Of a stretch of 21,067 nucleotides of DNA, positions 1 through 7,072 are shown piece after piece. Positions within the stretch are counted from its first letter, which is position 1. Each line of letters begins with the position of its first letter. A model generated the notes under the pieces. That model worked only from the letters and a program-made list of their open reading frames with translations, did no database searches and was not told where the DNA came from. The position numbers were made by a program, and so were the translations under genes. Source of the stretch: CAG-1782 sp964418255 (GTDB lineage Bacteria; Bacillota; Clostridia; Christensenellales; DTU072); NCBI GenBank assembly GCA_964418255.1, contig CAYQKV010000016.1, positions 1 through 21,067 of the forward strand, read 5' to 3'.

Positions 1-55
1 CGCAGTCGGTTAAAACCTTTGGGCGGATAAAATTTATTTCCGTGTAAGTCGGACT
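1..55 (+). repeat. Partial copy of hairpin repeat, identical to 273-327
   Basis: The first 55 bases are identical, base for base, to 273-327. They are the right half of the large hairpin module found complete at 245-325 and end in the module's boundary GTCGGACT. The left half lies outside the window. The next module begins about 10 bases later, without the second and third hairpins that follow the other copies, so this copy is either shortened or fused to its neighbour. No coding function is apparent. Confidence 0.85.
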
Positions 56-64
56 GGCATTGCC

Positions 65-240
65 CCGACCACACGTTATGCGGAAAATCGCTCGCGGTAG
101 GCGTAAAGCCGACACGCGGACGATTTTTTTATCCGCATAAGTCGGACTTCTAAGGAAGCAAAATGACACATTTTGCTTACAATGTAAGTTCGCAAGGGGT
201 TCACGCCCCTTGCGCGAACACCATTTGGACAAAAAGCGAA
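65..240 (+). repeat. Composite three-hairpin repeat, copy II
   Basis: Three hairpins follow one another. Module A (65-145) pairs CCGAC with GTCGG at its base and TTATGCGGA (76-84) with TCCGCATAA (132-140), plus an inner AAATCG/CGATTT. Module B is GCAAAATG (158-165) paired with CATTTTGC (169-176). Module C is GCAAGGGG (192-199) paired with CCCCTTGC (206-213). About 60 bases spanning the end of A through the start of C are almost identical to the reverse complement of 810-870. This is probably a dispersed palindromic repeat or a non-autonomous element, and if transcribed it would be highly structured. Confidence 0.8.
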
Positions 241-244
241 ACAC

Positions 245-420
245 TCCGACCAATCGTTACACGGAATTTTACCGCAGTCGGTTAAAACCTTTGGGCGGAT
301 AAAATTTATTTCCGTGTAAGTCGGACTTATAATGAAGGAAGTCGTACCGACTTCCTTTTCATTTAAGTTCGCAAGGGGTTTTCGCCCCTTGCTCGAACCC
401 CATTTGGGCAAAAAGTGAAA
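245..420 (+). repeat. Composite three-hairpin repeat, copy III
   Basis: This copy has the same A-B-C architecture as copy II. Module A (245-325) pairs TCCGAC with GTCGGA and TTACACGGAA (257-266) with TTCCGTGTAA (310-319), with an inner AATTTTA-CCGC/GCGG-ATAAAATT. Module B is GGAAGTCG (337-344) paired with CGACTTCC (348-355). Module C is GCAAGGGG (371-378) paired with CCCCTTGC (385-392). The A and B stem sequences differ from copy II, but both arms changed together, so pairing appears to be conserved rather than sequence. Confidence 0.8.
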
Positions 421-639
421 AATGTGCTTTCCACTTTTTGAATTTAATTTATTCCTTTTTTATTCCTTTATTTAAGTTTACGGTTAAATAAATACAATAA
501 TTAAAAAAATCACTCTATCGGGCGGGTGGGTGGGGTGACACGGCAATTTTGCCACATTTTCATTCTATATAAGTGTTCACCTAATCTAAGAGAAAAACCT
601 CTATATTAAAAAAGCTAAAAGTTTTTGTAAGGGGAGAGC
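421..639. other. AT-rich intergenic stretch, no gene seen
   Basis: This stretch is mostly A/T-rich with no ORF showing a ribosome-binding site or a recognisable protein. The one striking feature is the G-run at 520-535, listed separately. A short AGAG/CTCT hairpin lies near 588-603. It separates the plus-oriented copies of the composite repeat from the G/A-rich repeats and the inverted copy. Confidence 0.6.
520..535 (+). other. G-quadruplex motif
   Basis: The plus strand reads GGGCGGGTGGGTGGGG: four runs of at least three guanines joined by single-base loops (C, T, T). This matches the canonical quadruplex pattern, and single-base loops are the most stable class. It is isolated in strongly A/T-rich sequence. 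Whether it folds or is transcribed is unknown. Confidence 0.75.
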
Positions 640-684
640 GCGAGAGGGGAGAAACTTTTTGCCTAAAAAGGTTTCCCCTCTCGC
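640..684. repeat. Long near-perfect hairpin
   Basis: GCGAGAGGGG followed by AGAAAC and TTTTT (640-660) is the inverted complement of AAAAAGGTTTCCCCTCTCGC (665-684), with only a small bulge and a four-base loop. Read on the minus strand it lies downstream of accA, but the loop-proximal T run sits inside the stem rather than after it, so it is not a textbook terminator. A diverged version of the G/A-rich left arm recurs at about 703-740. Confidence 0.7.
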
Positions 685-686
685 AA
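662..686. repeat. 25-bp direct repeat, copy 1 (partner at 942-966)
   Basis: The 25 bases at 662-686 recur exactly at 942-966, 280 bp away. They begin CCTAAAAAGG and end CCCTCTCGCAA. Copy 1 forms the right arm of the hairpin at 640-684. Copy 2 lies immediately next to the 3' end of accA. The two copies flank the inverted composite repeat, so they could mark a duplication or an insertion. Confidence 0.85.
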
Positions 687-773
687 TCTACGCTTAATAA
701 AATATTTTTTGTAAAGAGGGAGAGCGAGGGAGAAAAAACTTATATATTCGACACGAACGGGCGTGTACCGAGA

Positions 774-937
774 GTGTTGCCCTTATGGAGGTCGAGCAGG
801 GGAAATTCCCTTGCGAACTTATATTGTAAGCAAAATGTGTCATTTTGCTTCCTTGTAAGTCCGACTTATGCGGGCAAAGCATTTATGCGCACAAAGTGTA
901 ACGACTGCGCTAAATGCCCGCATAACGTCTGGTCGGA
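774..937 (-). repeat. Composite three-hairpin repeat, inverted copy IV
   Basis: Read on the minus strand, this has the order of copies II and III. Module A (860-937) pairs TCCGAC with GTCGGA and TTATGCGGGCA (866-876) with TGCCCGCATAA (915-925). Module B, GCAAAATG/CATTTTGC (830-848), is the same stem as in copy II. Module C is a degenerate G-run hairpin near 796-814. It starts about 35 bp past the accA stop codon, in the sense orientation for that operon, so it would form at the 3' end of a read-through fatty-acid transcript. Confidence 0.8.
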
Positions 938-941
938 GTAT

Positions 942-966
942 CCTAAAAAGGTTTCCCCTCTCGCAA
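942..966. repeat. 25-bp direct repeat, copy 2
   Basis: This is an exact copy of 662-686, ending 6 bp from the accA stop codon. On the minus strand it contains a run of five T, but without a stem directly before it, so I do not call it a terminator. Confidence 0.85.
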
Positions 967-972
967 ATCACC

Positions 973-1782
973 TTAGTAAAAATCGTGATTTTTCCCTATT
1001 TGGCGGTATTTATTGTATCTTTTTTCGAGTAATTCCTCTTCGTTTTCGTTTTGAAGAGTTATAATTTCTTTATATAGGGCGTCTGCGATTTGTTTCATAA
1101 AAAATTGTTTTTTCGGTTCGTCGGCAAAATCCTTGGGTTCATCGAAAATCACGTCCACTGCGCCTGCTTTTTTCCCTTCTTCCGCGGTAGGTTTCAACCA
1201 CTCCGCCGCAATATCCGCTTTTTTTGCGTCGTTTAACAAAATTCCCGCACAGCCTTCGGGCGTTATCACCGAATAATATGCGTTTTCCGTCATAAAAACT
1301 CTGTCAGCCAAAGCAAACCCAAGCGCGCCGCCGCTTCCCGCTTCGCCTATCAAAAGCGCGATTATCGGCGTTTTCAACAAACTCATTGCCCTTAAATTTT
1401 CCGCTATCGCCTGTCCTACTCCGTTTTCTTCCGCCTCTCTATCGCATTTCGCGCCCTGGGTATCCACGATAGTTATTATCGGGCGACGGAATTTTTCAGC
1501 CTGTTTCATAAGTCTGAGCGCTTTTCCGTACCCGCCCGCGCCGCTCATTCCGAAATTTCGGGACACTCTTTCTTCGGCGGTTTTTCCTTTTTCGATAGCG
1601 ATAACCGTAATCGGCTCGCCGTATAATCGCGCGACGCCCCCTACTACCGCTTTATCGTCTGTTCCGCGCCTGTCGCCGTGCAATTCGACGAAATCGGAAA
1701 ACATAGAATTGACGTAGTCAATCGTCGTCGGTCTTCCGCTTTTCCTTGCGATTTTTATTCTCTCAAACGCGTTTTCGTTCAT
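973..1782 (-). CDS. accA: Acetyl-CoA carboxylase carboxyltransferase subunit alpha
   Basis: This is one of two subunits of the carboxyltransferase that moves CO2 from carboxybiotin to acetyl-CoA to give malonyl-CoA in the cytosol. The 269-residue product is close to the usual short Firmicute length. It has the family landmarks DDKAVVGG (about 42-49), GAGGYGKALRLM (81-92), GEAGSGGALGFALADRV (146-162) and TPEGCAGIL (174-182). The usual PGAYPG-x-x-AEERGQ loop is altered to TQGAKCDREAEENGVG (108-123). The ATG overlaps the accD stop by four bases (ATGA), so it is the last gene of the operon and translationally coupled to accD. AccB and AccC, needed for the complete enzyme, are not in this window. 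Confidence 0.93.
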   Translation of the reverse strand: MNENAFERIKIARKSGRPTTIDYVNSMFSDFVELHGDRRGTDDKAVVGGVARLYGEPITVIAIEKGKTAEERVSRNFGMSGAGGYGKALRLMKQAEKFRRPIITIVDTQGAKCDREAEENGVGQAIAENLRAMSLLKTPIIALLIGEAGSGGALGFALADRVFMTENAYYSVITPEGCAGILLNDAKKADIAAEWLKPTAEEGKKAGAVDVIFDEPKDFADEPKKQFFMKQIADALYKEIITLQNENEEELLEKRYNKYRQIGKNHDFY

Positions 1783-2585
1783 TTTCCCCTCTTTCTTTCG
1801 TGGAATTTCAACATTCTGGCTATAAAATCTTTTTGTTCTTCGCGTTCAACCACTGCGTCGAGAAAACCTTCTTCCTTAACGCGGTCCGCTCTTCTAAACC
1901 CGTCGTCCACGGTTTCGTTCGTCATCTGTTCGACAACGCGTTTTCCCGCGAATCCAACAACAGCTTCGGGTTCCGCTATTATCACGTCTCCGAGGCTTGC
2001 AAAACTCGCCGTCGCGCCGCCTAACGTCGGGTCGGTTAGACAAGAGAGATAAAACAACCCTTTTTCTCCGTGTCTTCCTATTGCCGCGGAAACTTTCGCC
2101 ATTTGCATAAGGGAATAAATGCCTTCCTGCATTCTCGCGCCGCCCGAAACGGTAAACCCAACTACCGACAAATTATTATTGACCGCATACTCGAACAGCT
2201 TCGCCAGTTTCTCGCCGACCGCCGAGCCCATCGACCCCATCATAAAACGCGATTCCATTGCAAAAACGCAGGTTTCCGTCCCTCCTATTTTGCACTTTCC
2301 GCATATCACCGCTTCGTTTTCGTTGCTTTTCGATTTCGCAACGCGTATTTTTTCTTTGTAATTCGGAAAATCGAGAGGGTCGAAAAAAAACTCTTCTCCG
2401 TAAAGCTCGACGAAACTACCTTCGTCCGCAATAAAATTTATCCTTTTCCTTGCAGGAAAAGCGTTTATCTTTCCGCAATTCGGGCATACGAACAGATTGT
2501 TTTCGGCTGTAATTTCCGAAAATTTTTCTCCGCATTTTTCGCACGCAAAGCATTTCGCGCCATTCGTCGCCGTCGTTTTTTCCAT
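1779..2585 (-). CDS. accD: Acetyl-CoA carboxylase carboxyltransferase subunit beta
   Basis: This is the partner subunit of AccA in malonyl-CoA formation. The 268-residue protein begins with a four-cysteine zinc ribbon (C15-x2-C18 and C34-x2-C37), which distinguishes AccD from other carboxyltransferases. It is followed by SGGARMQEGIYSLMQMAK and LTDPTLGGATASFASLGD, which form the acyl-CoA site. The ATG lies three bases after fabD, behind AGAGGATAGGAA. The stop overlaps the accA start. The length and all main motifs look normal, so the enzyme should be functional if biotin carboxylase and carrier protein exist elsewhere. Confidence 0.94.
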   Translation of the reverse strand: MEKTTATNGAKCFACEKCGEKFSEITAENNLFVCPNCGKINAFPARKRINFIADEGSFVELYGEEFFFDPLDFPNYKEKIRVAKSKSNENEAVICGKCKIGGTETCVFAMESRFMMGSMGSAVGEKLAKLFEYAVNNNLSVVGFTVSGGARMQEGIYSLMQMAKVSAAIGRHGEKGLFYLSCLTDPTLGGATASFASLGDVIIAEPEAVVGFAGKRVVEQMTNETVDDGFRRADRVKEEGFLDAVVEREEQKDFIARMLKFHERKRGK

Positions 2586-2588
2586 TTC

Positions 2589-3509
2589 CTATCCTCTGAG
2601 TATTTTCACGGTTTCTTCAAGCGATTTTACGTCCGTAACGCCGAAGACACGCGCGAAAGGCAAGGTTTTTTCCACAAATCCCGAAAGCGTGGTTCCCGCG
2701 CCCACTTCTACGAACGTGTCCGCGCCGCTTGCCGCGATATTTCTTAACGTTTTTTCGAAAAGCACCTTAGAACATACCTGTTTTGAAACCGTTTCGATGA
2801 TTTCCGCCGTTCCGTTTCCGTACGGTTCGCCCGTAAGATTTGCGTATATCGGGACCGACGGGGCGTTTATTTCTTTCTGTTGCAAAAAATCTCTTATTTT
2901 TTCGCTTACCGCCGCATATGCGGGAGTGTGGAACGCGCCGCTCACCCTTAATCTCACGGCTCTGCCGCCCGCGTTCTTTACTTCTTTGCAAAATTCGCTT
3001 AAATTCGGTTCGTTTCCCGCGCAGGAAATCTGCCCGGGGCAGTTGTAATTTACAGCGTAAACTCCGGTTTTTTCGCAGAGTTTTTCCACCGTTTCGCTAT
3101 TTAACCTTACGACCGCGACCATTCCGCCGTTGTCGTTTTCCGAAATTGCTCCCATTTCCGTTCCGCGCATAACAGCGAGTTCAAACCCGTCTTCGTCGGA
3201 AATAACCTTTGCAAACGCAAGCGCGGGTATTTCTCCCAACGAAAATCCGGCGACCGCGGACGGAAAAATTTTCTCCGTGCACAGTTCGTACGCGCAGGCA
3301 AGGTCGGTAAGGAAGAGACAAGGCTGAGCGTTTTCCGTTTTCATAAGTTGGTTTCCGTCCCCTTCGAAGCACGTTTTTTTCACGCCTTGCAAGATTTTTT
3401 CGCCCATATCGAACAGACGTTTTCCTTCCTTTCCGCGTTCGTACAGGTCTTTACCCATACCGACTTTCTGCGCGCCTTGTCCCGAAAAAAGAAACGCGAT
3501 TTTTCCCAT
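2589..3509 (-). CDS. fabD: Malonyl-CoA:ACP transacylase
   Basis: The enzyme transfers malonyl groups from CoA to the phosphopantetheine of ACP to supply the extender unit. The 306-residue product has the GQGAQ oxyanion motif (10-14), the nucleophile elbow GFSLGE with Ser90, Arg115, the NxNCPGQ motif (155-160) and the catalytic His194 in SGAFHTP. An in-frame start exists further upstream inside fabZ, but I chose the ATG at 3509: it gives the standard N-terminus (IAFLFSGQGAQ), lies one base after the fabZ stop and follows GAGGGTAAG. It sits between fabZ and accD in the operon. Confidence 0.94.
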   Translation of the reverse strand: MGKIAFLFSGQGAQKVGMGKDLYERGKEGKRLFDMGEKILQGVKKTCFEGDGNQLMKTENAQPCLFLTDLACAYELCTEKIFPSAVAGFSLGEIPALAFAKVISDEDGFELAVMRGTEMGAISENDNGGMVAVVRLNSETVEKLCEKTGVYAVNYNCPGQISCAGNEPNLSEFCKEVKNAGGRAVRLRVSGAFHTPAYAAVSEKIRDFLQQKEINAPSVPIYANLTGEPYGNGTAEIIETVSKQVCSKVLFEKTLRNIAASGADTFVEVGAGTTLSGFVEKTLPFARVFGVTDVKSLEETVKILRG

Positions 3510-3510
3510 C

Positions 3511-3954
3511 TTACCCTCTGTCGAAGACGTAATTTTTATCCGCGACGGCGAACGTAAGGCTGCCTTTGGCAAAAACCGTTTCTCCCACGCATACCGTTGC
3601 GTCAAAAGCCGCAAGCGTACCTCCCGAGCGCGTTTTTTTCACCGTTATTTCCAGCGTATCCCCCGGAATAACCGCCTTATTAAAGCGGAAATTATCCACT
3701 TTAAGCAGAACGTTTACCGTATTTTCCGACACGAAATCTATGCAAATCGAACATAGCTGCGCGCAACATTCGATAATCAACACTCCGGGCATAACGGGCG
3801 CGTCGGGAAAGTGACCCGTAAAGTAGGGTTCGTTTACCGAAACGTTTTTAATTCCTTTTGCGTATTCTCCCGCCTCAAACTCCGTCACCCTGTCGACAAA
3901 CTGAAACGGCGGGCGTTGTTGCAACCTTTTGTTCACTTCGAGTATCGTCATCAT
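3511..3954 (-). CDS. fabZ: 3-hydroxyacyl-ACP dehydratase, FabZ type
   Basis: This hot-dog-fold enzyme dehydrates 3-hydroxyacyl-ACP to trans-2-enoyl-ACP. The 147-residue protein has the FabZ signature GHFPDAPVMPGVL with catalytic His48 and Glu62, the 14-residue spacing seen in E. coli FabZ (His54/Glu68). The start ATG overlaps the fabG stop by four bases (ATGATG), which implies coupling. It is the only dehydratase in the operon. With no enoyl reductase nearby, its product could either leave as an enoyl chain or be reduced by an enzyme encoded elsewhere. Confidence 0.93.
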   Translation of the reverse strand: MMTILEVNKRLQQRPPFQFVDRVTEFEAGEYAKGIKNVSVNEPYFTGHFPDAPVMPGVLIIECCAQLCSICIDFVSENTVNVLLKVDNFRFNKAVIPGDTLEITVKKTRSGGTLAAFDATVCVGETVFAKGSLTFAVADKNYVFDRG

Positions 3955-4682
3955 AACGAAAGACCTCCGTCAAGCACTATTATCTGTCCCGTGACGTAAC
4001 CGAACGCGTCCGAACAAAGCGCGGAAACGACGTCCGCGACCTCTTCCGCTTTACAAAATCTCTTCATCGGTATCGCTTTGAGATATTCTTTTTTCTTTTC
4101 TTCGGGAATAGCGTTAAGCATATCCGTTTCCACAAATCCGGGCGCAACCGCGTTCACCCTTATTCCCATCGGCGCGAGCTCTTTCGCAAGCGTGGAAGTC
4201 AAGGCGTTGACCGCGCCTTTCGTCGCCGCGTACACGCTCTGCCCTTCTAACGCAAGTATCGAACTTACCGACGACATATTTATTATTATTCCGCTCTTTT
4301 TACGGAACATCTTCAACGCCGCCTGTTGCGCGCAATAGTAATATCCTTTGACGTTGAGATTGATACATTCGTCAAGGGTTTTGCTCGGCACGGTAAGTAA
4401 ATATCCGTCTTTCACGACGCCTGCGTTGTTTACGAGCACGTCAATCCCGCCGTTTGTTTTCGCAACGTCGTTCATCATCTTTTTAACCTGAGCTAAATCT
4501 GTTACGTCCGCTTTATATACAGTAGCGTTTCCGCCGTTATCCGTAATAATTTTCGCGGTTTCTTCCGCTTTTTCGTCGTTTTTCGAATAGTTAATTACGA
4601 CGGCGTAACCGTCCTCGGATAGTTTTATCGCGCACGCTCTGCCTATCCCGCAGGACGCGCCTGTAATCAAAGCCGTTTTCAT
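3951..4682 (-). CDS. fabG: 3-oxoacyl-ACP reductase
   Basis: This NADPH-dependent short-chain dehydrogenase reduces 3-ketoacyl-ACP. The 243-residue protein has the nucleotide-binding TGASCGIG (7-14), NNAG (85-88), Asn110, Ser138, Tyr151 and Lys155 (YAATK). The catalytic residues fall at the same positions as in E. coli FabG. I start at 4682 rather than at the upstream in-frame start at 4718, because 4682 follows GAGGAGGA at five bases, overlaps the double-ketosynthase stop (ATGA) and gives the normal N-terminus. SDRs are diverse, but the operon position makes FabG a secure call. Confidence 0.94.
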   Translation of the reverse strand: MKTALITGASCGIGRACAIKLSEDGYAVVINYSKNDEKAEETAKIITDNGGNATVYKADVTDLAQVKKMMNDVAKTNGGIDVLVNNAGVVKDGYLLTVPSKTLDECINLNVKGYYYCAQQAALKMFRKKSGIIINMSSVSSILALEGQSVYAATKGAVNALTSTLAKELAPMGIRVNAVAPGFVETDMLNAIPEEKKKEYLKAIPMKRFCKAEEVADVVSALCSDAFGYVTGQIIVLDGGLSL

Positions 4683-7057
4683 TCTTCCTCCTCGTTTTTT
4701 CCAAGCAATATTGCGCAATACGACCCGCCGTACGCGTACGAAATAACAAGCACGGCTTTTCCTTTAACGGAAAATTCCGTTTCGTAAGACGTTCCGTCCG
4801 CTTTGTAAACGCATCCGCCGTTTTTTACCTTCCCGTTCAATAACATCGCGGCGTGCGCGCACGCAAGCGCGGCGGTAGCCGCCCTTCCTTCTCCCGTCCG
4901 CTTTTTTATCGCGATTATCGGAACGTCCGCTCGGAAAATCTTATTTATCGCCGCTCTCTCGGTCGCGTCCGTCTCTTCGTCTCCGCACGCAAATCCGATA
5001 ATCGCGCCTACGCCGCAAGGCGTAATCTTCGCGTCTTCGAGCGCGTTGTTTATAGCCGTCGCAAGCCCTTCTTCCGAGCCTTTCAATCTGTCATTTTCTA
5101 CACTATTATTCCCGAAACCGTATCCCAAAACAGTGCAATAGGTTTCCGCTCCTCGCTTTTTCGCTTCTTCTTCGCTTTCAATTAGCAAAGAAACGCAACC
5201 GTCGGACAGGACGAACCCTTTGCCGCTATTGTACGGAGGCGTTATTTCTTTTGTTAACCATCCTCTACGTTCGTACAGTTCGGTTATGTTTTCGCCGTTT
5301 TCGTCGGCGCCGCTGCAAACCGCCGCTTTTACCTTTCCGCTTCTTACTGTCTCCGTCGCGTACGCTATGCTGCATAGTCCCGCTTGCGCTCCGCCCGTCA
5401 CCGTGGCGTTATAACCTTTTATCCCCGCAAAAATGGAGAAGTGCCCGCCTGCGGCGTTGTACACGGTGTTGGGAAACTTGAACGCGCTTCCGCCTGCGTT
5501 TCCTTTTTCTTTGATGATTTTCTGGAATTCCGCGCCCGTTCCGAGCGCGCCGTCTCCCGTTCCTACGATTATCCCTACGTCAAACGCGTTTTCTTCCGTT
5601 ATCGCAAGTTTTCCGTCCGCGAGCGCGCCCGCGCCCGACAAGGTCTGCAATTTGCTCAACGTATCCAGCTTGCGACAGAAAGACGGCTTTATTCCCGCTT
5701 TTACGAAATCTTCCGCATTAAGGGCGGTTCTTAAAACTGTTTCCTCTTCGCTTTTTCCGCTGTTCCAGTATTCGATATATTCTTCTTTGTCTTTTGCCGA
5801 CGGCAGAACTATTCCCAGTCCGCTAATCACCGCTTTTCCTTTTTTTTCCGCGCGTAAAACATCTCCTTTCCTTCCGAAAATAATACTCGCGTTGTTTCCG
5901 CCGAAGGCAAAAGAATTGTTCATAACGTATTCGAGACGTTTTTTCTGCGGTTTGTTTGCAACGAAATCCATTCCCGAAGAAACTCCGTCCTCTTCTTTTT
6001 CAAATCCGAGTGTGGGAAGAATTACGTTTTCATTCAACATTTTTATGCAAAACACCGCTTCGAGCGCGCCTGCCGCGCCTAAACAATGTCCCGTCGCCGC
6101 TTTCGTCGAACTTACTTTCAAATCGTCGTTTTCCGAAAAAACCGTCCTGAGAGATAATTTTTCCGCGGAATCGTTCTTTTCCGTTCCCGTTCCGTGGGCG
6201 TTGACGTAAGAAATATCTATCGGCGTTAAACGCGAGTTCTTCAACGCGGTTTTTATTGCGTAAATCTGTCCTTGTCCGTCGGGTCTCGGCGCGGTTATAT
6301 CGAACGCGTCTCCGCTTATTCCGCTTCCCAACACTTCGCAGTATACTTTCGCGCCGCGTTTTTCCGCGTGCTCAGCCGATTCGATTACCAGCACGCCCGC
6401 TCCCTCTCCGAGGGTTATGCCCTCGCTTCGGTTAAAGGGAGAACACCCTTTGGGGTCGAGCGCGCGCAGCGCGAGAAATCCCGCGTACGGTACGGAAGCG
6501 AACGAATCCGCTCCCCCGACTATCGCTACGTCGGCTTTTCCTTCGCGAATTAAATCACAGGCATAGGAAATCGCTATCGTTCCCGCGGCGCAGGCGTTGG
6601 CGACGGTTACCGCCGCGCCCCCCGCGTTGCAAAGCCTTGCCATATGGGTTCCCACCGCGCCTATGGGCATTTCGTTAATCGCGTTCTTACATTCTTCCTC
6701 GTCAAGCGTTCCCGAATATAATTTTTCTCCGCTGATAACGCCGCCGATGCAACTGCCCATAACTACGCTTAACCGCGGGTCGGTTTTTTCGCACGAAAGT
6801 CCCGCGTCGAGTAACGCTTCTTTCCCCGCTTTAAGGGCGAGGCAAGACGTTCTGTCGATATTTTTATCGAATTCGTCGTTTAAGTCGTCGTTGATTTCCG
6901 CCGCGAGGTCGCTGTAACAACCTTCGATGACAACGCGTTTTGCGCGCTTGATTCCGCTGACGGAATCAAGCGCGTTTCGGAAACATTCCTCAACGTTGTT
7001 TCCCAAGGCGCAGACCATACCGAGACCGGTAACGACGCATTTTATCCTTTCCGTCAC
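4679..7057 (-). CDS. Fused ketosynthase (KS-alpha) and chain-length-factor-like KS-beta
   Basis: Two complete thiolase-fold ketosynthase domains are joined in 792 residues; ordinary FabF has about 410. Domain 1 (about 1-400) has catalytic Cys156 in NACAAG, His288 in NAHGTGT and His324 in ATGHCLGAAG, so it should condense malonyl-ACP with acyl-ACP. Domain 2 (about 407-792) keeps the fold motif FPNTVYNAAGGH but has Gln558 (GGAQAG) for Cys, Cys691 for the first His and Glu723 for the second. That matches KS-beta/chain length factors of type II polyketide and aryl-polyene synthases. Start: GTG at 7057 follows GCAGGGA and gives the usual distance to TGLGM; TTG at 7072, directly after the acpP stop, is possible. 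The stop overlaps fabG. Alternative view: a primary FabF with a fused inactive paralogue. Confidence 0.9.
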   Translation of the reverse strand: MTERIKCVVTGLGMVCALGNNVEECFRNALDSVSGIKRAKRVVIEGCYSDLAAEINDDLNDEFDKNIDRTSCLALKAGKEALLDAGLSCEKTDPRLSVVMGSCIGGVISGEKLYSGTLDEEECKNAINEMPIGAVGTHMARLCNAGGAAVTVANACAAGTIAISYACDLIREGKADVAIVGGADSFASVPYAGFLALRALDPKGCSPFNRSEGITLGEGAGVLVIESAEHAEKRGAKVYCEVLGSGISGDAFDITAPRPDGQGQIYAIKTALKNSRLTPIDISYVNAHGTGTEKNDSAEKLSLRTVFSENDDLKVSSTKAATGHCLGAAGALEAVFCIKMLNENVILPTLGFEKEEDGVSSGMDFVANKPQKKRLEYVMNNSFAFGGNNASIIFGRKGDVLRAEKKGKAVISGLGIVLPSAKDKEEYIEYWNSGKSEEETVLRTALNAEDFVKAGIKPSFCRKLDTLSKLQTLSGAGALADGKLAITEENAFDVGIIVGTGDGALGTGAEFQKIIKEKGNAGGSAFKFPNTVYNAAGGHFSIFAGIKGYNATVTGGAQAGLCSIAYATETVRSGKVKAAVCSGADENGENITELYERRGWLTKEITPPYNSGKGFVLSDGCVSLLIESEEEAKKRGAETYCTVLGYGFGNNSVENDRLKGSEEGLATAINNALEDAKITPCGVGAIIGFACGDEETDATERAAINKIFRADVPIIAIKKRTGEGRAATAALACAHAAMLLNGKVKNGGCVYKADGTSYETEFSVKGKAVLVISYAYGGSYCAILLGKNEEEE

Positions 7058-7072
7058 TTTTCCCTGCCGCAA

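Noticed and set aside
76..411. 111-codon minus-strand ORF, and a similar plus-strand ORF at 774-1064
   Set aside because: Their shared peptide pieces come from the hairpin repeats themselves. There is no ribosome-binding site, and frames and lengths differ between copies.
1..420. CRISPR array
   Set aside because: The repeats are about 80-175 bp, unequal in spacing and self-palindromic, with no unique spacers of regular length.
640..684. Terminator of the acyl operon
   Set aside because: It is a strong hairpin but about 290 bp past accA, with its T run inside the stem rather than after it.
1..972. Integron attC sites
   Set aside because: The hairpins are of attC size, but no R-box (RYYYAAC/GTTRRRY) pair was found at the ends and no integrase or cassette array is present.
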